The notes: a model not told the origin generated them from the sequence alone. 64,000 nucleotides of DNA from Hyphomicrobiales bacterium (GCA_900465915.1 UBKJ01000029.1:149181-213180), one strand, 5' to 3'. Positions 42,834-52,513 are shown, counted from the stretch's first letter. Numbers and translations are program-made.

Positions 42834-44546
42834 ATGGCCGGAATCACCACCATAGCGGGCGCGGCCGAGCAGGGCCTTCCCGACGCGCGGGTCTGGCTCA
42901 GGTCCTATCCGGCCGGCGTGCCGCACGAGATCGCGCCGGGGGCTGCGCATTCCATCGGCGACATGGCGCTCGACGCCTGCAAGCGCCATGCGGAGAACCC
43001 CGCCTTCACCTCCATGGGCAAGGACCTGACCTATGCCGCCCTCGCCGCCCGCTCGGAGGCGCTGGCGGCGTTCCTGCAGGGACGCGGGCTGCAAAAGGGC
43101 GACCGCGTGGCGGTGATGATGCCCAACATCCTGCAATATCCGGTGGCGATCCTCGCCATATTGCGCGCGGGCATGGTGGTGGTGAACGTCAACCCGCTCT
43201 ACACCGCGCGCGAGCTTTCGCACCAGTTGAACGACGCCGGCGCCAAGGCGCTGATCGTGCTCGAAAACTTCGCCGCCACGGTGGAGAAGGCCCTGCCCTC
43301 GCTCGCAGTCCAGCATATCGTCGTCGCCAGCATGGGCGACATGCTGGGCCTCAAGGGCCATGTGGTCAATCTGGTGGTGCGGCGGGTGAAGAAGATGGTG
43401 CCGGCCTGGAAGCTGCCCGGCCATGTGCGCTTCGCCGCGGCGTTGGCCGAGGGCGCGCGCGGGCGGTTCACGCCGACGCCGGTCGACCCGGCCGACCTCG
43501 CCTTCCTGCAATATACCGGCGGCACGACGGGCGTCTCCAAGGGCGCGATGCTGACGCATGGCAACATCCTCGCCAATGTCGAGCAGATGCAATTGTGGAT
43601 CGACGTCGCCTTCCGCATCAAGGGCAAGCCCAAGGCGCTCAATTTCGTCTGCGCCCTGCCGCTCTACCATATCTTCGCGCTGACGGTGAACGCGATGATG
43701 GGGCTGAAGCTCGGCGCGCGCAACATCCTCATCGCCAATCCGCGCGACATCCCGGCCTTCGTCAAGGAACTGAAGAAATATCCGTTCCACATCTTCCCCG
43801 GCCTCAACACGCTGTTCAACGCGCTGATGAACAATCCCGATTTCGCCGGGCTCGACTTCAAGCCAATGATCCTGACGCTGGGCGGCGGCATGGCGGTGCA
43901 GCGCCCGGTGGCCGAGCGCTGGCAGGCGATCACCCATTGCCCCGTCACCGAGGGCTATGGCCTGTCGGAGACCTCGCCGGTGGTTTCGGCCAATCCGCTC
44001 GACGCGGCCGAATTCACCGGCGCGATCGGCCTGCCGCTGCCCTCGACCGACATCGCCATCCGCGACGACGACGGCCACGACCTGCCGCTCGGCCAGGTGG
44101 GGGAGATCTGCGTGCGCGGGCCGCAGGTGATGCGCGGCTACTGGAACAAGCCGGAGGAGACTGCCCGCGCCGTCATGGCCGACGGCTTCTTCCGCACCGG
44201 CGACATGGGCTTCATGGACGAGCGCGGCTTCACCAAGATCGTCGACCGCAAGAAGGACATGATCCTCGTCTCCGGCTTCAACGTCTATCCGAACGAGATC
44301 GAGGAAGTGGCGGCGACGCATCCGGGCGTGCTGGAGGCGGCGGCGATCGGCGTTCCCAACGAGCATTCCGGCGAGGTGGTGAAGCTCTACGTCGTGCGGC
44401 GCGACCCGGCGCTGACCGCCGACGACCTCAAGGCCTTCTGCGCCGAGCGCCTGACCAATTACAAGCGCCCGCGCGAGATCGAATTCCGCGACGCGCTGCC
44501 GAAAAGCAATGTCGGCAAGATATTGCGGCGCGAACTCCGGGGCTAG
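42834..44546 (+). CDS. fadD: Long-chain fatty acid-CoA ligase
   Basis: A 570-residue AMP-forming acyl-CoA synthetase. Motifs are the ATP loop LQYTGGTTGVSKGAML, VTEGYGLSETSPV, the FACS signature region GFFRTGDMGFMDERGFTKIV, DRKKDMILVSGFNVYPNEIE and the C-terminal catalytic lysine in LPKSNVGKILRREL. The N-terminal AARSEALAAFLQGRGLQKGD is normal for FadD. It activates fatty acids for beta-oxidation at the inner membrane. It overlaps the convergent GST gene by four bases. Confidence 0.93.
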   Translation: MAGITTIAGAAEQGLPDARVWLRSYPAGVPHEIAPGAAHSIGDMALDACKRHAENPAFTSMGKDLTYAALAARSEALAAFLQGRGLQKGDRVAVMMPNILQYPVAILAILRAGMVVVNVNPLYTARELSHQLNDAGAKALIVLENFAATVEKALPSLAVQHIVVASMGDMLGLKGHVVNLVVRRVKKMVPAWKLPGHVRFAAALAEGARGRFTPTPVDPADLAFLQYTGGTTGVSKGAMLTHGNILANVEQMQLWIDVAFRIKGKPKALNFVCALPLYHIFALTVNAMMGLKLGARNILIANPRDIPAFVKELKKYPFHIFPGLNTLFNALMNNPDFAGLDFKPMILTLGGGMAVQRPVAERWQAITHCPVTEGYGLSETSPVVSANPLDAAEFTGAIGLPLPSTDIAIRDDDGHDLPLGQVGEICVRGPQVMRGYWNKPEETARAVMADGFFRTGDMGFMDERGFTKIVDRKKDMILVSGFNVYPNEIEEVAATHPGVLEAAAIGVPNEHSGEVVKLYVVRRDPALTADDLKAFCAERLTNYKRPREIEFRDALPKSNVGKILRRELRG

Positions 44547-45175
44547 TCCTTCGGCTTGGGCGGCGACAGCGGCTGCGCGATCTCCCGGAAGGGCGGCAGC
44601 GCCTCGCAGCGCGCCGACAAGGCGGCGAGCGTCGGGTAGCTAGGCGCGTCGAACAGCGCCGCCGCCTCGGTGATGAAGCGCAGCGCGCAGGCCGTGGCGA
44701 TGTCGGCGTGGCCGATGGCGTCGCCCGACCAGAACGGCGTCCCACGCGCGGAAAACTCCGCCTCCAGCACGTCGAGCACGCGGGCCACCTGCGCGCGGCA
44801 GCGTTCGACCCAGATTTTCGATTCCTCCGGCCGCAGCACCTTCTCGTAGACGAGGCTCACGCCCTTGTCGGCCATGCCGGTGGCGAGGGCGCAGATTTTC
44901 AGCGCCTTGCGCCGCTCCGGGCCGAAGCGGGCGACCAGCGCTTTTTCCGCGCCGGCGACCTCGTCGAGATAATCGAGGATGGCGGCGCTTTCGATCAGCG
45001 TGTCGCCGTCGTCCAGCACCAGCGTCGGCACGCGGCTCAGCGGGTTGAACGGCGCGATCTTGTCCGTGTCGCTGAACACCGACCAGGGGCGGTGCTCGAA
45101 GGGCAGCCCGTACAGGCGCAGGGCGATGGCGACGCGCCGCACGAAGGGCGAATCGTATTGGCCGATCAGGATCAT
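44543..45175 (-). CDS. Glutathione S-transferase family protein
   Basis: A 210-residue GST. The N-terminal thioredoxin-like domain (1-75) has MILIGQYDSPFVRRVAIALR, with Ser in the position that activates glutathione in many bacterial GSTs, then NPLSRVPTLVLDDGDTLIES, which has the conserved cis-Pro and glutathione-binding Glu-Ser. The C-terminal helical domain has GHADIATACALRFI. The substrate is unknown; a detoxification role is inferred. Convergent with fadD. Confidence 0.92.
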   Translation of the reverse strand: MILIGQYDSPFVRRVAIALRLYGLPFEHRPWSVFSDTDKIAPFNPLSRVPTLVLDDGDTLIESAAILDYLDEVAGAEKALVARFGPERRKALKICALATGMADKGVSLVYEKVLRPEESKIWVERCRAQVARVLDVLEAEFSARGTPFWSGDAIGHADIATACALRFITEAAALFDAPSYPTLAALSARCEALPPFREIAQPLSPPKPKD

Positions 45176-45289
45176 CGAAAACTCCGGTTCGTCGAGGGAA
45201 GACGCGCCGATGCTAGCCGCTGGAGCCCCCGCCGCAAAGGGCGGCGGGGATGAATTGTTCTGATGGGTGCGTGCGGAAAAATTGATGCG

Positions 45290-46015
45290 TCAGCGCGCGA
45301 ACAGGCCCGGCAGGCCGGCGATGGATTCGAGCACGATGTCGGCGCGCGGCTCCAGCGCCTCGCGCGGGCTGTTGCCGGAGAGAACGCCCACCGCCAGACC
45401 CGCGCCGGCCGCATGGGCCGTTTCGAGATCGTGCAGATTGTCGCCGACCATGGCGATCTCCGCCGGCGCAAGACTGAGCTTTTCCGCGAAATAGAGCAGC
45501 GGATCGGGATGCGGCTTGGGCCGCGCCGCCGTGTCGTAGCCGATCACCGCCTCGAACTGATGGTCGATCCCCAGCGCCCTGGCGGTGGCGTGCGCGCCGG
45601 CCTCGGAATCGTTGGTGGCGATGCCGAGCCGGTAGCCCAGCACGCGCAGGGCTTCGAGCGTCTCGCGCAGGCCCTCGATGGCGACCGCCGAGCGCGCGCC
45701 CTGTTCGGCGGCGTAGCGGTCGAATTCGCCGATGCGGGCCTGCAGCGCCGCCGCCTCCAGTTCGGGATGCCAGAGCGAGACGATCTCCGCCACCGTGCCG
45801 GCGGCGATCACCGAATTGGCGCGGAAGCGCCGCGCGGCCCAGTCGTAGCCGCCGGCGTCGAGCAGCGCGCGAGCGCGGGCCTCGTCGCCTTCGGCCGAAC
45901 GCTGCGCCAGGGTCCACGACACCGAGAACCATGTGCGGTCGAAATCGATCAGCGTGCCGTCCTTGTCGAACAGAATGGCGCGGATGGCTTTCAGACGCTG
46001 CGGCTCCAGCCTCAT
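45290..46015 (-). CDS. HAD-superfamily phosphatase (phosphoglycolate phosphatase-like)
   Basis: A 241-residue HAD hydrolase, subfamily IA. Motif I is ILFDKDGTLIDFDRTW (nucleophile Asp and DxDGT), motif II is GIATNDSEAGAHA, motif III Lys is in KPHPDPLLYF and motif IV is MVGDNLHDLETAHAAG. The helical cap lies between motifs I and II. The sequence resembles Gph-type phosphatases, but the cap does not settle the substrate. Its start overlaps the stop of the upstream AstE-like gene (ATGA), so the two are translationally coupled. Confidence 0.88.
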   Translation of the reverse strand: MRLEPQRLKAIRAILFDKDGTLIDFDRTWFSVSWTLAQRSAEGDEARARALLDAGGYDWAARRFRANSVIAAGTVAEIVSLWHPELEAAALQARIGEFDRYAAEQGARSAVAIEGLRETLEALRVLGYRLGIATNDSEAGAHATARALGIDHQFEAVIGYDTAARPKPHPDPLLYFAEKLSLAPAEIAMVGDNLHDLETAHAAGAGLAVGVLSGNSPREALEPRADIVLESIAGLPGLFAR

Positions 46016-47073
46016 GCCTCGAGCGCGCCCGCGCGTTTCTCCTCCGCCGAGGGCTTCGCGCCCAGAAGCTTCATCACGTCGTCGCCGCGGCGGATATAGC
46101 GCGCCGAGCGGCGCGTGAGGATGCGGCCGGCCTGTGGCGCGGTGAGCGTGATGTCGCCTTCCGGCTCGCCCGGCGTGGTGACGATGGTGACGAGCTTCGT
46201 CCCCGCCTCCACCACCTCGCCCGGCGCGACGTGATAGAGCAGCATGCCGCCTTCCGGCGCGCGCAGCATCTCCACATGCGATAGCGGCGTCACGAGGCCC
46301 TTGAAATCGGGATCGAGTTTGACGTTCTCGTCGCGGATCACGCCGCGATGGACGAGGAATTTATACAGCCCCTCGGCGTCGCTTCTGCCCATGTCGGGAT
46401 AGACGTCGCTCAGGCCGCGGAACTCGACCGTGGTGACGGCGCGGCGCGTCATGTCGCGCTTGTCGGCGGACAGTTGCAGCACCGGATGGGCGCAGGCCTC
46501 CTCGAAGGCGGCGTCGGCGGTGGTGTCCCAGGCGAGGATCGCCGTGGAGCCGAGCGCGACGGCGAGGTCCTTCATGCCGTCGACGAAGTCCTCGGCGATG
46601 TAGAGATAGTTCTCGCTCTCGTCGTCGCAGTGGAGGTCGAGCACGATGTCATGCGGCAGGGCAAGTTTCAGGAGCGTGGCCTTGAGGCGGTTGGCCAGCG
46701 AAACGGGCGCGTCGGGGCCCGGCAGCGCGGAGGTGTCGAAATCCGGCAGCAGCGGGAAGGCGCGGTTGAAATTGACCAGCGAGAAGGCCTCGAAGCGGCC
46801 CAGATGCTGATGCGCCTGCCACTGGCCGGAGCCGATGGGATTGGCCTGCGGCACCACGGTGACGTCGCCGAGAATGCGGCCTTCCGCCGCCGCCTTCCTC
46901 AGCATCGGAACGAGAAAATGCAGCGCCGCCTGCCCCGGCAGTTCCGCGCCGTGCAGCGAGGATTGCAGATAGGCCTTCGGCGCGCCCGCATCCTTGCCCG
47001 CAAAGCGCAGCACGCGCAGTTCGATGGCCGTGCCCGGCACGTCGCCGGCGAATTTGATCGTTTCCGTCTTCAT
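46012..47073 (-). CDS. Succinylglutamate desuccinylase/aspartoacylase-family deacylase
   Basis: A 353-residue zinc enzyme of the AstE/AspA group (M14-like fold). Zinc ligands are His and Glu of SSLHGAELPGQAAL and the His of DIVLDLHCDDESENY; VVPQANPIGSGQWQ is also typical. The C-terminal third (about 250-340, EGGMLLYHVAPGEVVEAGTK) is a lipoyl-like beta domain common in this branch. It probably hydrolyses an N-acyl amino acid or related amide; the substrate is unknown. The start MKTETIKFAG has GGGACGAG upstream. Coupled with the downstream HAD phosphatase. Confidence 0.85.
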   Translation of the reverse strand: MKTETIKFAGDVPGTAIELRVLRFAGKDAGAPKAYLQSSLHGAELPGQAALHFLVPMLRKAAAEGRILGDVTVVPQANPIGSGQWQAHQHLGRFEAFSLVNFNRAFPLLPDFDTSALPGPDAPVSLANRLKATLLKLALPHDIVLDLHCDDESENYLYIAEDFVDGMKDLAVALGSTAILAWDTTADAAFEEACAHPVLQLSADKRDMTRRAVTTVEFRGLSDVYPDMGRSDAEGLYKFLVHRGVIRDENVKLDPDFKGLVTPLSHVEMLRAPEGGMLLYHVAPGEVVEAGTKLVTIVTTPGEPEGDITLTAPQAGRILTRRSARYIRRGDDVMKLLGAKPSAEEKRAGALEA

Positions 47074-47093
47074 CTCTCGTCCCGCTATATGAA

Positions 47094-47118
47094 GAAGCCG
47101 GGCGCAGGACCCGGCTTC
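47094..47118 (-). terminator. Hairpin downstream of pgi
   Basis: GAAGCCGGG (47094-47102) and CCCGGCTTC (47110-47118) form a 9-bp stem with a 7-base loop, 24 bases past the pgi stop. On the minus strand it is followed by TTCATAT, a weak T-tract. It separates pgi from the AstE-like/HAD pair. Confidence 0.5.
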
Positions 47119-47141
47119 GTGGATGTCGATCAGGGATACTA

Positions 47142-48791
47142 TCAGGCTTTGCGGCGCGCGTGCAAATGCGCGACCAATCCTTCGGTGGATGCGTCGCGGC
47201 CGGCGGCCGTCTCCTTGCCCGACACCACCGGTAGAAGCTCGGTGGCGAGCTCCTTGCCCAGCTCCACGCCCCACTGGTCGAAGGCGTTGATGCCGAAGAT
47301 CTGCGCCTCGACGAAGACGCGATGCTCGTAGAGCGCGATCAGGCGGCCGAGCGTGAACGGGTCGAGCAGGTCGTGCACGACGGTGATCGACGGACGATTG
47401 CCGGAGAAGACGCGATGCGGGGCGATGCGCTCGACTTCCGCCTCCGGCAGCTTCTTGGCGGCGAGCTGCGCGCGCGCCTCGTCCAGCGTGCGGCCCTTCA
47501 TCAGGGCTTCCGACTGCGCCAGGCAGTTGGCGAGCAGCATCTCGTGCTGGTTGTCGAGGTTCGGCTCGTGGCCCTTGGCGGCGACGATGAACTCCAGCGG
47601 GATCGTGTCGGTGCCCTGGTGCAGGAGCTGGAAGAAGGCGTGCTGGCCGTTGGTGCCCGGCTCGCCCCATACCACAGGGCCGGTGGGGCCGGAGACCGGC
47701 TTGCCGTCGAGGGTGACGCTCTTGCCGTTCGATTCCATGTCGAGCTGCTGGAAATAGGCCGCGAGCCGCGACAGGCGCTGGTCGTAGGGGATGATGGCGC
47801 GGCTGCCATAATCGCAGATGGCGCGGTGCCAGTAGCCGACGAGGCCGAGGATCATCGGCAGGTTCTTCTCCAGCGGCGCGTCGCGGAAATGCACGTCCAT
47901 GGCGTGCGCGCCGGCGAGGAATTTTTTGAAGTTATCGGGGCCGACCGCGATCATCACCGGCAGGCCGATGGCCGACCAGACCGAATAGCGTCCGCCGACC
48001 CAGTCCCAGAAGCCGAAGACGCGGTCGGAGGCGATGCCGAAGGCGGCGACCTTGTCGAGCGCCGTGGAGACGGCGGCGAAATGCGCGCCGACCGCCGCTT
48101 CGCCCAATGCGTCGGCCACCCATTTGCGCGCGGCCTGCGCGTTGGTCATGGTCTCGATGGTGGTGAAGGTCTTGGAGGCGATGATGACCAGCGTGGTGGC
48201 CGGATCGAGCGGCTTCAGCGTGTCGGCGATATGCGCGCCGTCGATGTTGGAGACGAAATGCGCGCGCGGGCCGTCGTGATAGGGCGCGAGCGCCAGCGTC
48301 GCCATGACCGGGCCGAGGTCGGAGCCGCCGATGCCGATATTGACGATGTCGGTGATCTTCTGGCCGTTCGCGCCCTTGAGCGCGCCGGAGCGGATGCCTT
48401 CGGCGAAGGCGGCCATGCGGTCGAGCACGTCCTTGACGTCCGGCAGCACGTTGTGGCCGTCGACCAGCACTTCCTTCGACGTCGTGTCGCGCAGGGCGAC
48501 ATGCAGCACGGCGCGGTCCTCGGTGTTGTTGATATGCTCGCCGGCGAACATGGCGCGGCGGCGGCCCTCGACGTCGGCGGCGACCGCCACGTCCTTCAGG
48601 AGCGCCATCGTCTCGTCGTTGACGCGGCACTTGGACCAGTCGAGCAGCAGGTCGTCGAGGGCGAGCGAATAGCGCCCGAACCGGCCCGAATCGGCCTTGA
48701 AGGCCGCGCGCATGTCCTTGGGCGCGCCATCGGCCCAATGTTTCTTCAGCTTCGCAATCGCCGCTTCCAGTTTCGCTGCGTCTCTCGCCAT
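47142..48791 (-). CDS. pgi: Glucose-6-phosphate isomerase
   Basis: A 549-residue enzyme interconverting glucose-6-phosphate and fructose-6-phosphate. Signatures are GIGGSDLGPVMATLAL, IASKTFTTIETMTNA (phosphate-binding Ser/Thr), RYSVWSAIGLPVMIAVG, VVWGEPGTNGQHAFFQLL with the catalytic Glu, and FGINAFDQWGVELGKELA with the catalytic Lys. Full length for the bacterial family. GGGAG precedes the ATG by seven bases. In this order hexoses usually enter by Entner-Doudoroff, and Pgi then also feeds polysaccharide precursors. Confidence 0.97.
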   Translation of the reverse strand: MARDAAKLEAAIAKLKKHWADGAPKDMRAAFKADSGRFGRYSLALDDLLLDWSKCRVNDETMALLKDVAVAADVEGRRRAMFAGEHINNTEDRAVLHVALRDTTSKEVLVDGHNVLPDVKDVLDRMAAFAEGIRSGALKGANGQKITDIVNIGIGGSDLGPVMATLALAPYHDGPRAHFVSNIDGAHIADTLKPLDPATTLVIIASKTFTTIETMTNAQAARKWVADALGEAAVGAHFAAVSTALDKVAAFGIASDRVFGFWDWVGGRYSVWSAIGLPVMIAVGPDNFKKFLAGAHAMDVHFRDAPLEKNLPMILGLVGYWHRAICDYGSRAIIPYDQRLSRLAAYFQQLDMESNGKSVTLDGKPVSGPTGPVVWGEPGTNGQHAFFQLLHQGTDTIPLEFIVAAKGHEPNLDNQHEMLLANCLAQSEALMKGRTLDEARAQLAAKKLPEAEVERIAPHRVFSGNRPSITVVHDLLDPFTLGRLIALYEHRVFVEAQIFGINAFDQWGVELGKELATELLPVVSGKETAAGRDASTEGLVAHLHARRKA

Positions 48792-49064
48792 GGAGGTGCT
48801 CCCGAATCAAATCGATTTAAATTGCCTTCGCCGGCCTTTTTAAGGGGAATTGCGGCGACAAAGTAGCGTGAATTTCGGCCATAGCATTGCCATATAATAA
48901 TTTCGTGTCAAATGTTCGCGACCGCTTCCTGAAGCGCGGCGCGGGAGCATGGTTTCGCCGCCGCGTTTCAGGCCTTCGATTCGACGCATGCCGTCGCCGG
49001 AAAACCGGCTTTTCGCTTTTCCGCGGCATGCCTTTCCCTCCCCTCCCCGCCACGGAGCCCGCTT

Positions 49065-49520
49065 ATGGATCTCGCCGGAGAAGAACGCATCGCCGCCCCC
49101 CGGCGGGCCGTCTGGAACGCGCTCAACGACGTCGAAACCCTGCAGGCCTGCATCCCCGGCTGCGAGCATCTGGAGCGCGTGTCGGACAGCGAGATCCGCG
49201 CCGGGCTGAAGGTCAGCCTCGGCGTGATCAAGGTGCGCTTCCACGGGCTGCTCACGCTTTCGGACATGAACCCGCCCGCCTCCTATACGATCTCCGGGCG
49301 CGGCGAAGGCTCCATCGCCGGCTTCGCCGAGGGCGTCACCGACGTGACGCTGACCGAGGACGGCGACGGGACGGTGCTTTCCTACGTCATCCGCGGCGAC
49401 GCCGGCGGCAAGCTGGCGCAGCTCGGGACCAGGCTGCTCGGCTCGGCGGCGCGCAAGGTGGCGGACCGCTTCTTCGCCAACATCGCCGCGGCGGCGGCGC
49501 GGGACGCCGCACATAATTGA
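49065..49520 (+). CDS. CoxG/SRPBCC family protein
   Basis: A 151-residue protein of the carbon monoxide dehydrogenase subunit G family. Family sequence is the N-terminal RIAAPRRAVWNALNDVETLQ, CIPGCEHLERVSD, ISGRGEGSIAGFAEG and the C-terminal AARKVADRFFANIA helix. It is a START-like fold with a hydrophobic pocket. No CO dehydrogenase genes are near, so the label describes the family only. Its stop codon lies inside a RutR-like palindrome that precedes preT. The 273 bases upstream, divergent from pgi, contain a short palindrome AAATCGATTT (48809-48818) but nothing else clear. Confidence 0.85.
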   Translation: MDLAGEERIAAPRRAVWNALNDVETLQACIPGCEHLERVSDSEIRAGLKVSLGVIKVRFHGLLTLSDMNPPASYTISGRGEGSIAGFAEGVTDVTLTEDGDGTVLSYVIRGDAGGKLAQLGTRLLGSAARKVADRFFANIAAAAARDAAHN

Positions 49521-49532
49521 CCAGATGATAAA
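49517..49532. promoter_or_regulatory. RutR-like operator upstream of preT
   Basis: TTGACCAGATGATAAA matches the RutR consensus TTGACCA-NN-TGGTCAA at 12 of 14 defined positions: the left arm is perfect and the right arm has two mismatches. It overlaps the coxG stop. A further TTTGACC half-site follows at 49536-49542. RutR is encoded 5 kb downstream, and a better site lies beside it. Confidence 0.55.
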
Positions 49533-49667
49533 AAATTTGACCTTCCGAGAAAATCTGTCATCCTGTCTCTAACGGGCATGACGCGGCGGTGAAGATCGCG
49601 GCCCGGAAAATCGGTTTCGGCGCGCAAAGGGAACGCGCGCCGCCAGATCAGACGGGAGATGCTGTCC

Positions 49668-51158
49668 ATGACGGGACCGGCAGGCAATTCATCCTTTTCC
49701 GCGGAAGCGCCCGACATTCGCGACCACCGGCTCGCGCCGGGCGAATATGCGCATGTCTTCGACGACCTGCATCCGCCGCTCGACAGACACGAGGCGGCGG
49801 TGGAATCCGACCGCTGCTATTTCTGCTACGACGCGCCGTGCATGAACGCCTGCCCGACCAGCATCGACATTCCGCAGTTCATCCGCCAGATCAATACGGG
49901 CAATCCGCTCGGCGCGGCCAAGACCATTCTTTCGCAGAACATCCTCGGCGGCATGTGCGCCCGCGTCTGCCCGACCGAGACGCTGTGCGAGGAGGTCTGC
50001 GTGCGCGAGACGGCGGAGGGCAAGCCGGTCAAGATCGGCCTGCTGCAACGCTACGCCACCGACGCGCTGATGGCCACGGGGCGGCATCCGTTCCGACGCG
50101 CCGAGCCGACGGGCAAGCATGTGGCGGTGGTGGGGGCCGGGCCGGCGGGGATTTCCGCGGCGCATCGGCTGGCCCTGCACGGGCACCAGGTGACGGTGTT
50201 CGAGGCGCGGCCCAAGGGCGGCGGCCTCAACGAATACGGCATCGCGGCCTATAAGACGGTCGACAATTTCGCGGCACGCGAGCTCGAGTTCATCCTCCAG
50301 ATCGGCGGGATCGACATCCAGTACAACCAGACGCTGGGGCAGGACATCTCCATCGAGGCGCTGAGGGCGGGCTACGACGCCGTGTTCCTCGCCATGGGCC
50401 TGCCGGGCGTCAACGGGCTGGGGCTCGCCGGCGAGGACGCGCCGAACGTGATCGACGCGGTGGATTACATCGCGGCGCTGCGGCAGTCGAAGGACGTGTC
50501 CGCCCTGCCGGTCGGGCGCGACGTCGTCGTCATCGGCGGCGGCATGACCGCCATCGACATCGCCATCCAGACCAGAAAACTCGGCGCGGAGAACGTCACC
50601 GTCGCCTATCGGCGCGGGCAGGAGCACATGAACGCCAGCGCCTACGAGCAGGAGCTGGCGCAGGTCCATGGCGTCGTCATCCGCCACTGGCTGCAGCCGC
50701 ATAGGCTGGAGCGCAACGGCGACGGCACCGTGCATGCGATCACGCTGGAATATACGGCGATGCAGGACGGGCGGCTGACTGGCGCGGGCGAGACCGTCAC
50801 CATCAAGGCCGACCAGGTGTTCAAGGCCATCGGCCAGACCTTCGAGCCGGAGGCGCTGAAGGGATCGACTATCGGCATGGCGCGGGGGCGCATCCATGTC
50901 GACGCGGAGCGGCGCAGCTCCGTGGCGGGCATATGGGCGGGGGGCGACTGCGTGGCCGGCGGCAAGGACCTGACGGTGGCCTCGGTGGAGGACGGCAAGA
51001 TCGCCGCCGAATCCATCCATCGCGCGCTGACGCAGCGGCCGGAGGCGATCGAGGGCTTCGCCGACGCGGTGCTGGCCGGCGGCGCGCATCATGCGGAGAG
51101 CGAGCGGACGCGCAGGCCCGACTGGGTTTCCGGCGCATTGGGCGGCGAACAGGGTTGA
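49668..51158 (+). CDS. preT: NAD(P)-dependent dihydropyrimidine dehydrogenase, subunit PreT
   Basis: A 496-residue flavin/iron-sulfur subunit that takes electrons from NAD(P)H and passes them to PreA for uracil or thymine reduction. The N-terminal Fe-S domain has CYFCYDAPCMNACP and MCARVCPTETLCEEVC. Two dinucleotide-binding folds follow: VAVVGAGPAGISAAHRLALH (FAD, about 140) and DVVVIGGGMTAIDIAIQ (NAD(P), about 280). IWAGGDCVAGGKDLTVASVE near 430 closes the FAD site. The second ATG is chosen because GGGAG lies nine bases before it. Twelve bases separate it from preA. Confidence 0.95.
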   Translation: MTGPAGNSSFSAEAPDIRDHRLAPGEYAHVFDDLHPPLDRHEAAVESDRCYFCYDAPCMNACPTSIDIPQFIRQINTGNPLGAAKTILSQNILGGMCARVCPTETLCEEVCVRETAEGKPVKIGLLQRYATDALMATGRHPFRRAEPTGKHVAVVGAGPAGISAAHRLALHGHQVTVFEARPKGGGLNEYGIAAYKTVDNFAARELEFILQIGGIDIQYNQTLGQDISIEALRAGYDAVFLAMGLPGVNGLGLAGEDAPNVIDAVDYIAALRQSKDVSALPVGRDVVVIGGGMTAIDIAIQTRKLGAENVTVAYRRGQEHMNASAYEQELAQVHGVVIRHWLQPHRLERNGDGTVHAITLEYTAMQDGRLTGAGETVTIKADQVFKAIGQTFEPEALKGSTIGMARGRIHVDAERRSSVAGIWAGGDCVAGGKDLTVASVEDGKIAAESIHRALTQRPEAIEGFADAVLAGGAHHAESERTRRPDWVSGALGGEQG

Positions 51159-51170
51159 GGAGCGTGAATC

Positions 51171-52481
51171 ATGGCCGATCTCTCGACGAATTTTCTCGGT
51201 ATCAAATCTCCCAACCCGTTCTGGCTCGCCTCCGCGCCGCCGACCGACAAGGCCTATAACGTCGAGCGCGCCTTCAAGGCGGGCTGGGGCGGCGTGGTGT
51301 GGAAGACGCTCGGCTCGGAAGGCCCGCCGGTGGTCAACGTCAACGGGCCGCGCTACGGCGCGATCCACGGCGCGGACCGGCGGCTTCTGGGCCTCAACAA
51401 TATCGAGCTGATCACCGACCGGCCGCTGGACGTCAACCTGCGCGAGATGAAGGAGGTGAAGATGCGCTGGCCCGACCGCGCGCTAATCGCCTCCATCATG
51501 GTGCCCTGCGAGGAGGAGGCGTGGAAAGCCATCCTGCCCCTGGTGGAGGAAACCGGCGCGGACGGGATCGAGCTCAATTTCGGCTGCCCGCACGGCATGA
51601 GCGAGCGCGGCATGGGCGCGGCCGTCGGCCAGGTGCCGGAATATGTCGGCATGGTCGTCAAATGGTGCAAGCAATATAGCCGCATGCCGGTGATCACGAA
51701 GCTCACGCCCAACATCACCGACATCCGCAAGCCGGCGCGCGCCGCCTTCGCCAACGGATCGGACGCGGTGTCGCTGATCAACACGATCAACTCCATCGTC
51801 TCGGTCGACCTCGACAATTTCGCGCCGGTTCCAACCATCGACGGGCGCGGCAGCCATGGCGGCTATTGCGGCCCGGCGGTCAAGCCCATCGCGCTCAACA
51901 TGGTGGCGGAGATCGCGCGCGATCCCGAAACCGCCGGCAAGCCGATCTCCGGCATCGGCGGCATCACCACATGGCGGGACGCGGCGGAATATATCGCGCT
52001 CGGCTGCGGCACGGTGCAGGTCTGCACCGCCGCCATGACCTACGGCTTCAAGGTCGTGCAGGACATGATCGACGGGCTGTCGGACTGGATGGACGCCAAG
52101 GGCTTCGCCTCGATCGAGGATTTCCGCGGCCGCGCCGCCGGCCATGTGACGGACTGGCGCTATCTCAACCTCAACTACGTCACCAAGGCGCGGATCGACC
52201 AGGACCTCTGCATCAAATGCGGGCGCTGCCACATCGCCTGCGAGGACACCTCGCACCAGGCGATCACCAATATGGTGGACGGGATGCGCCATTTCGAGGT
52301 GATCGACGCGGAATGCGTCGGCTGCAACCTCTGCGTCAATGTCTGCCCGGTGGAGAACTGCATCACCATGGAGCAGATCGCCGGCGTCGACCCGCGCACC
52401 CGGGCGCCGATCGATCCGCATTACGCCAACTGGACCACGCATCCGAACAATCCGATGGCGGTGAAGGAAGCGGCGGAGTGA
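51171..52481 (+). CDS. preA: NAD-dependent dihydropyrimidine dehydrogenase, subunit PreA
   Basis: A 436-residue FMN subunit that reduces uracil and thymine to the 5,6-dihydro forms, the first step of reductive pyrimidine degradation. The dihydroorotate-dehydrogenase-like barrel carries the active-site Cys139 in IELNFGCPHGMSERGMG. The C-terminal ferredoxin domain has two 4Fe-4S motifs, CIKCGRCHIACEDTSHQA and CVGCNLCVNVCPVENC. Together with PreT it matches the fused animal DPD. Co-transcribed with preT. Confidence 0.96.
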   Translation: MADLSTNFLGIKSPNPFWLASAPPTDKAYNVERAFKAGWGGVVWKTLGSEGPPVVNVNGPRYGAIHGADRRLLGLNNIELITDRPLDVNLREMKEVKMRWPDRALIASIMVPCEEEAWKAILPLVEETGADGIELNFGCPHGMSERGMGAAVGQVPEYVGMVVKWCKQYSRMPVITKLTPNITDIRKPARAAFANGSDAVSLINTINSIVSVDLDNFAPVPTIDGRGSHGGYCGPAVKPIALNMVAEIARDPETAGKPISGIGGITTWRDAAEYIALGCGTVQVCTAAMTYGFKVVQDMIDGLSDWMDAKGFASIEDFRGRAAGHVTDWRYLNLNYVTKARIDQDLCIKCGRCHIACEDTSHQAITNMVDGMRHFEVIDAECVGCNLCVNVCPVENCITMEQIAGVDPRTRAPIDPHYANWTTHPNNPMAVKEAAE

Positions 52482-52485
52482 AATG

Positions 52486-52513
52486 CGAAGCGCCGGAGCG
52501 ATCCGGCGCTTCG
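52486..52513. terminator. Strong hairpin between convergent preA and carboxymuconolactone decarboxylase-family gene
   Basis: CGAAGCGCCGGA-GCGA-TCCGGCGCTTCG is a perfect 12-bp stem with a 4-base loop, four bases after the preA stop and six before the end of the convergent gene. No T-run follows immediately on either strand, so strength as an intrinsic terminator is uncertain. Confidence 0.6.

Noticed and set aside
49065..49520. Possible carbon monoxide dehydrogenase locus
   Set aside because: Only a CoxG-family protein is present; no coxSML genes occur in the window.
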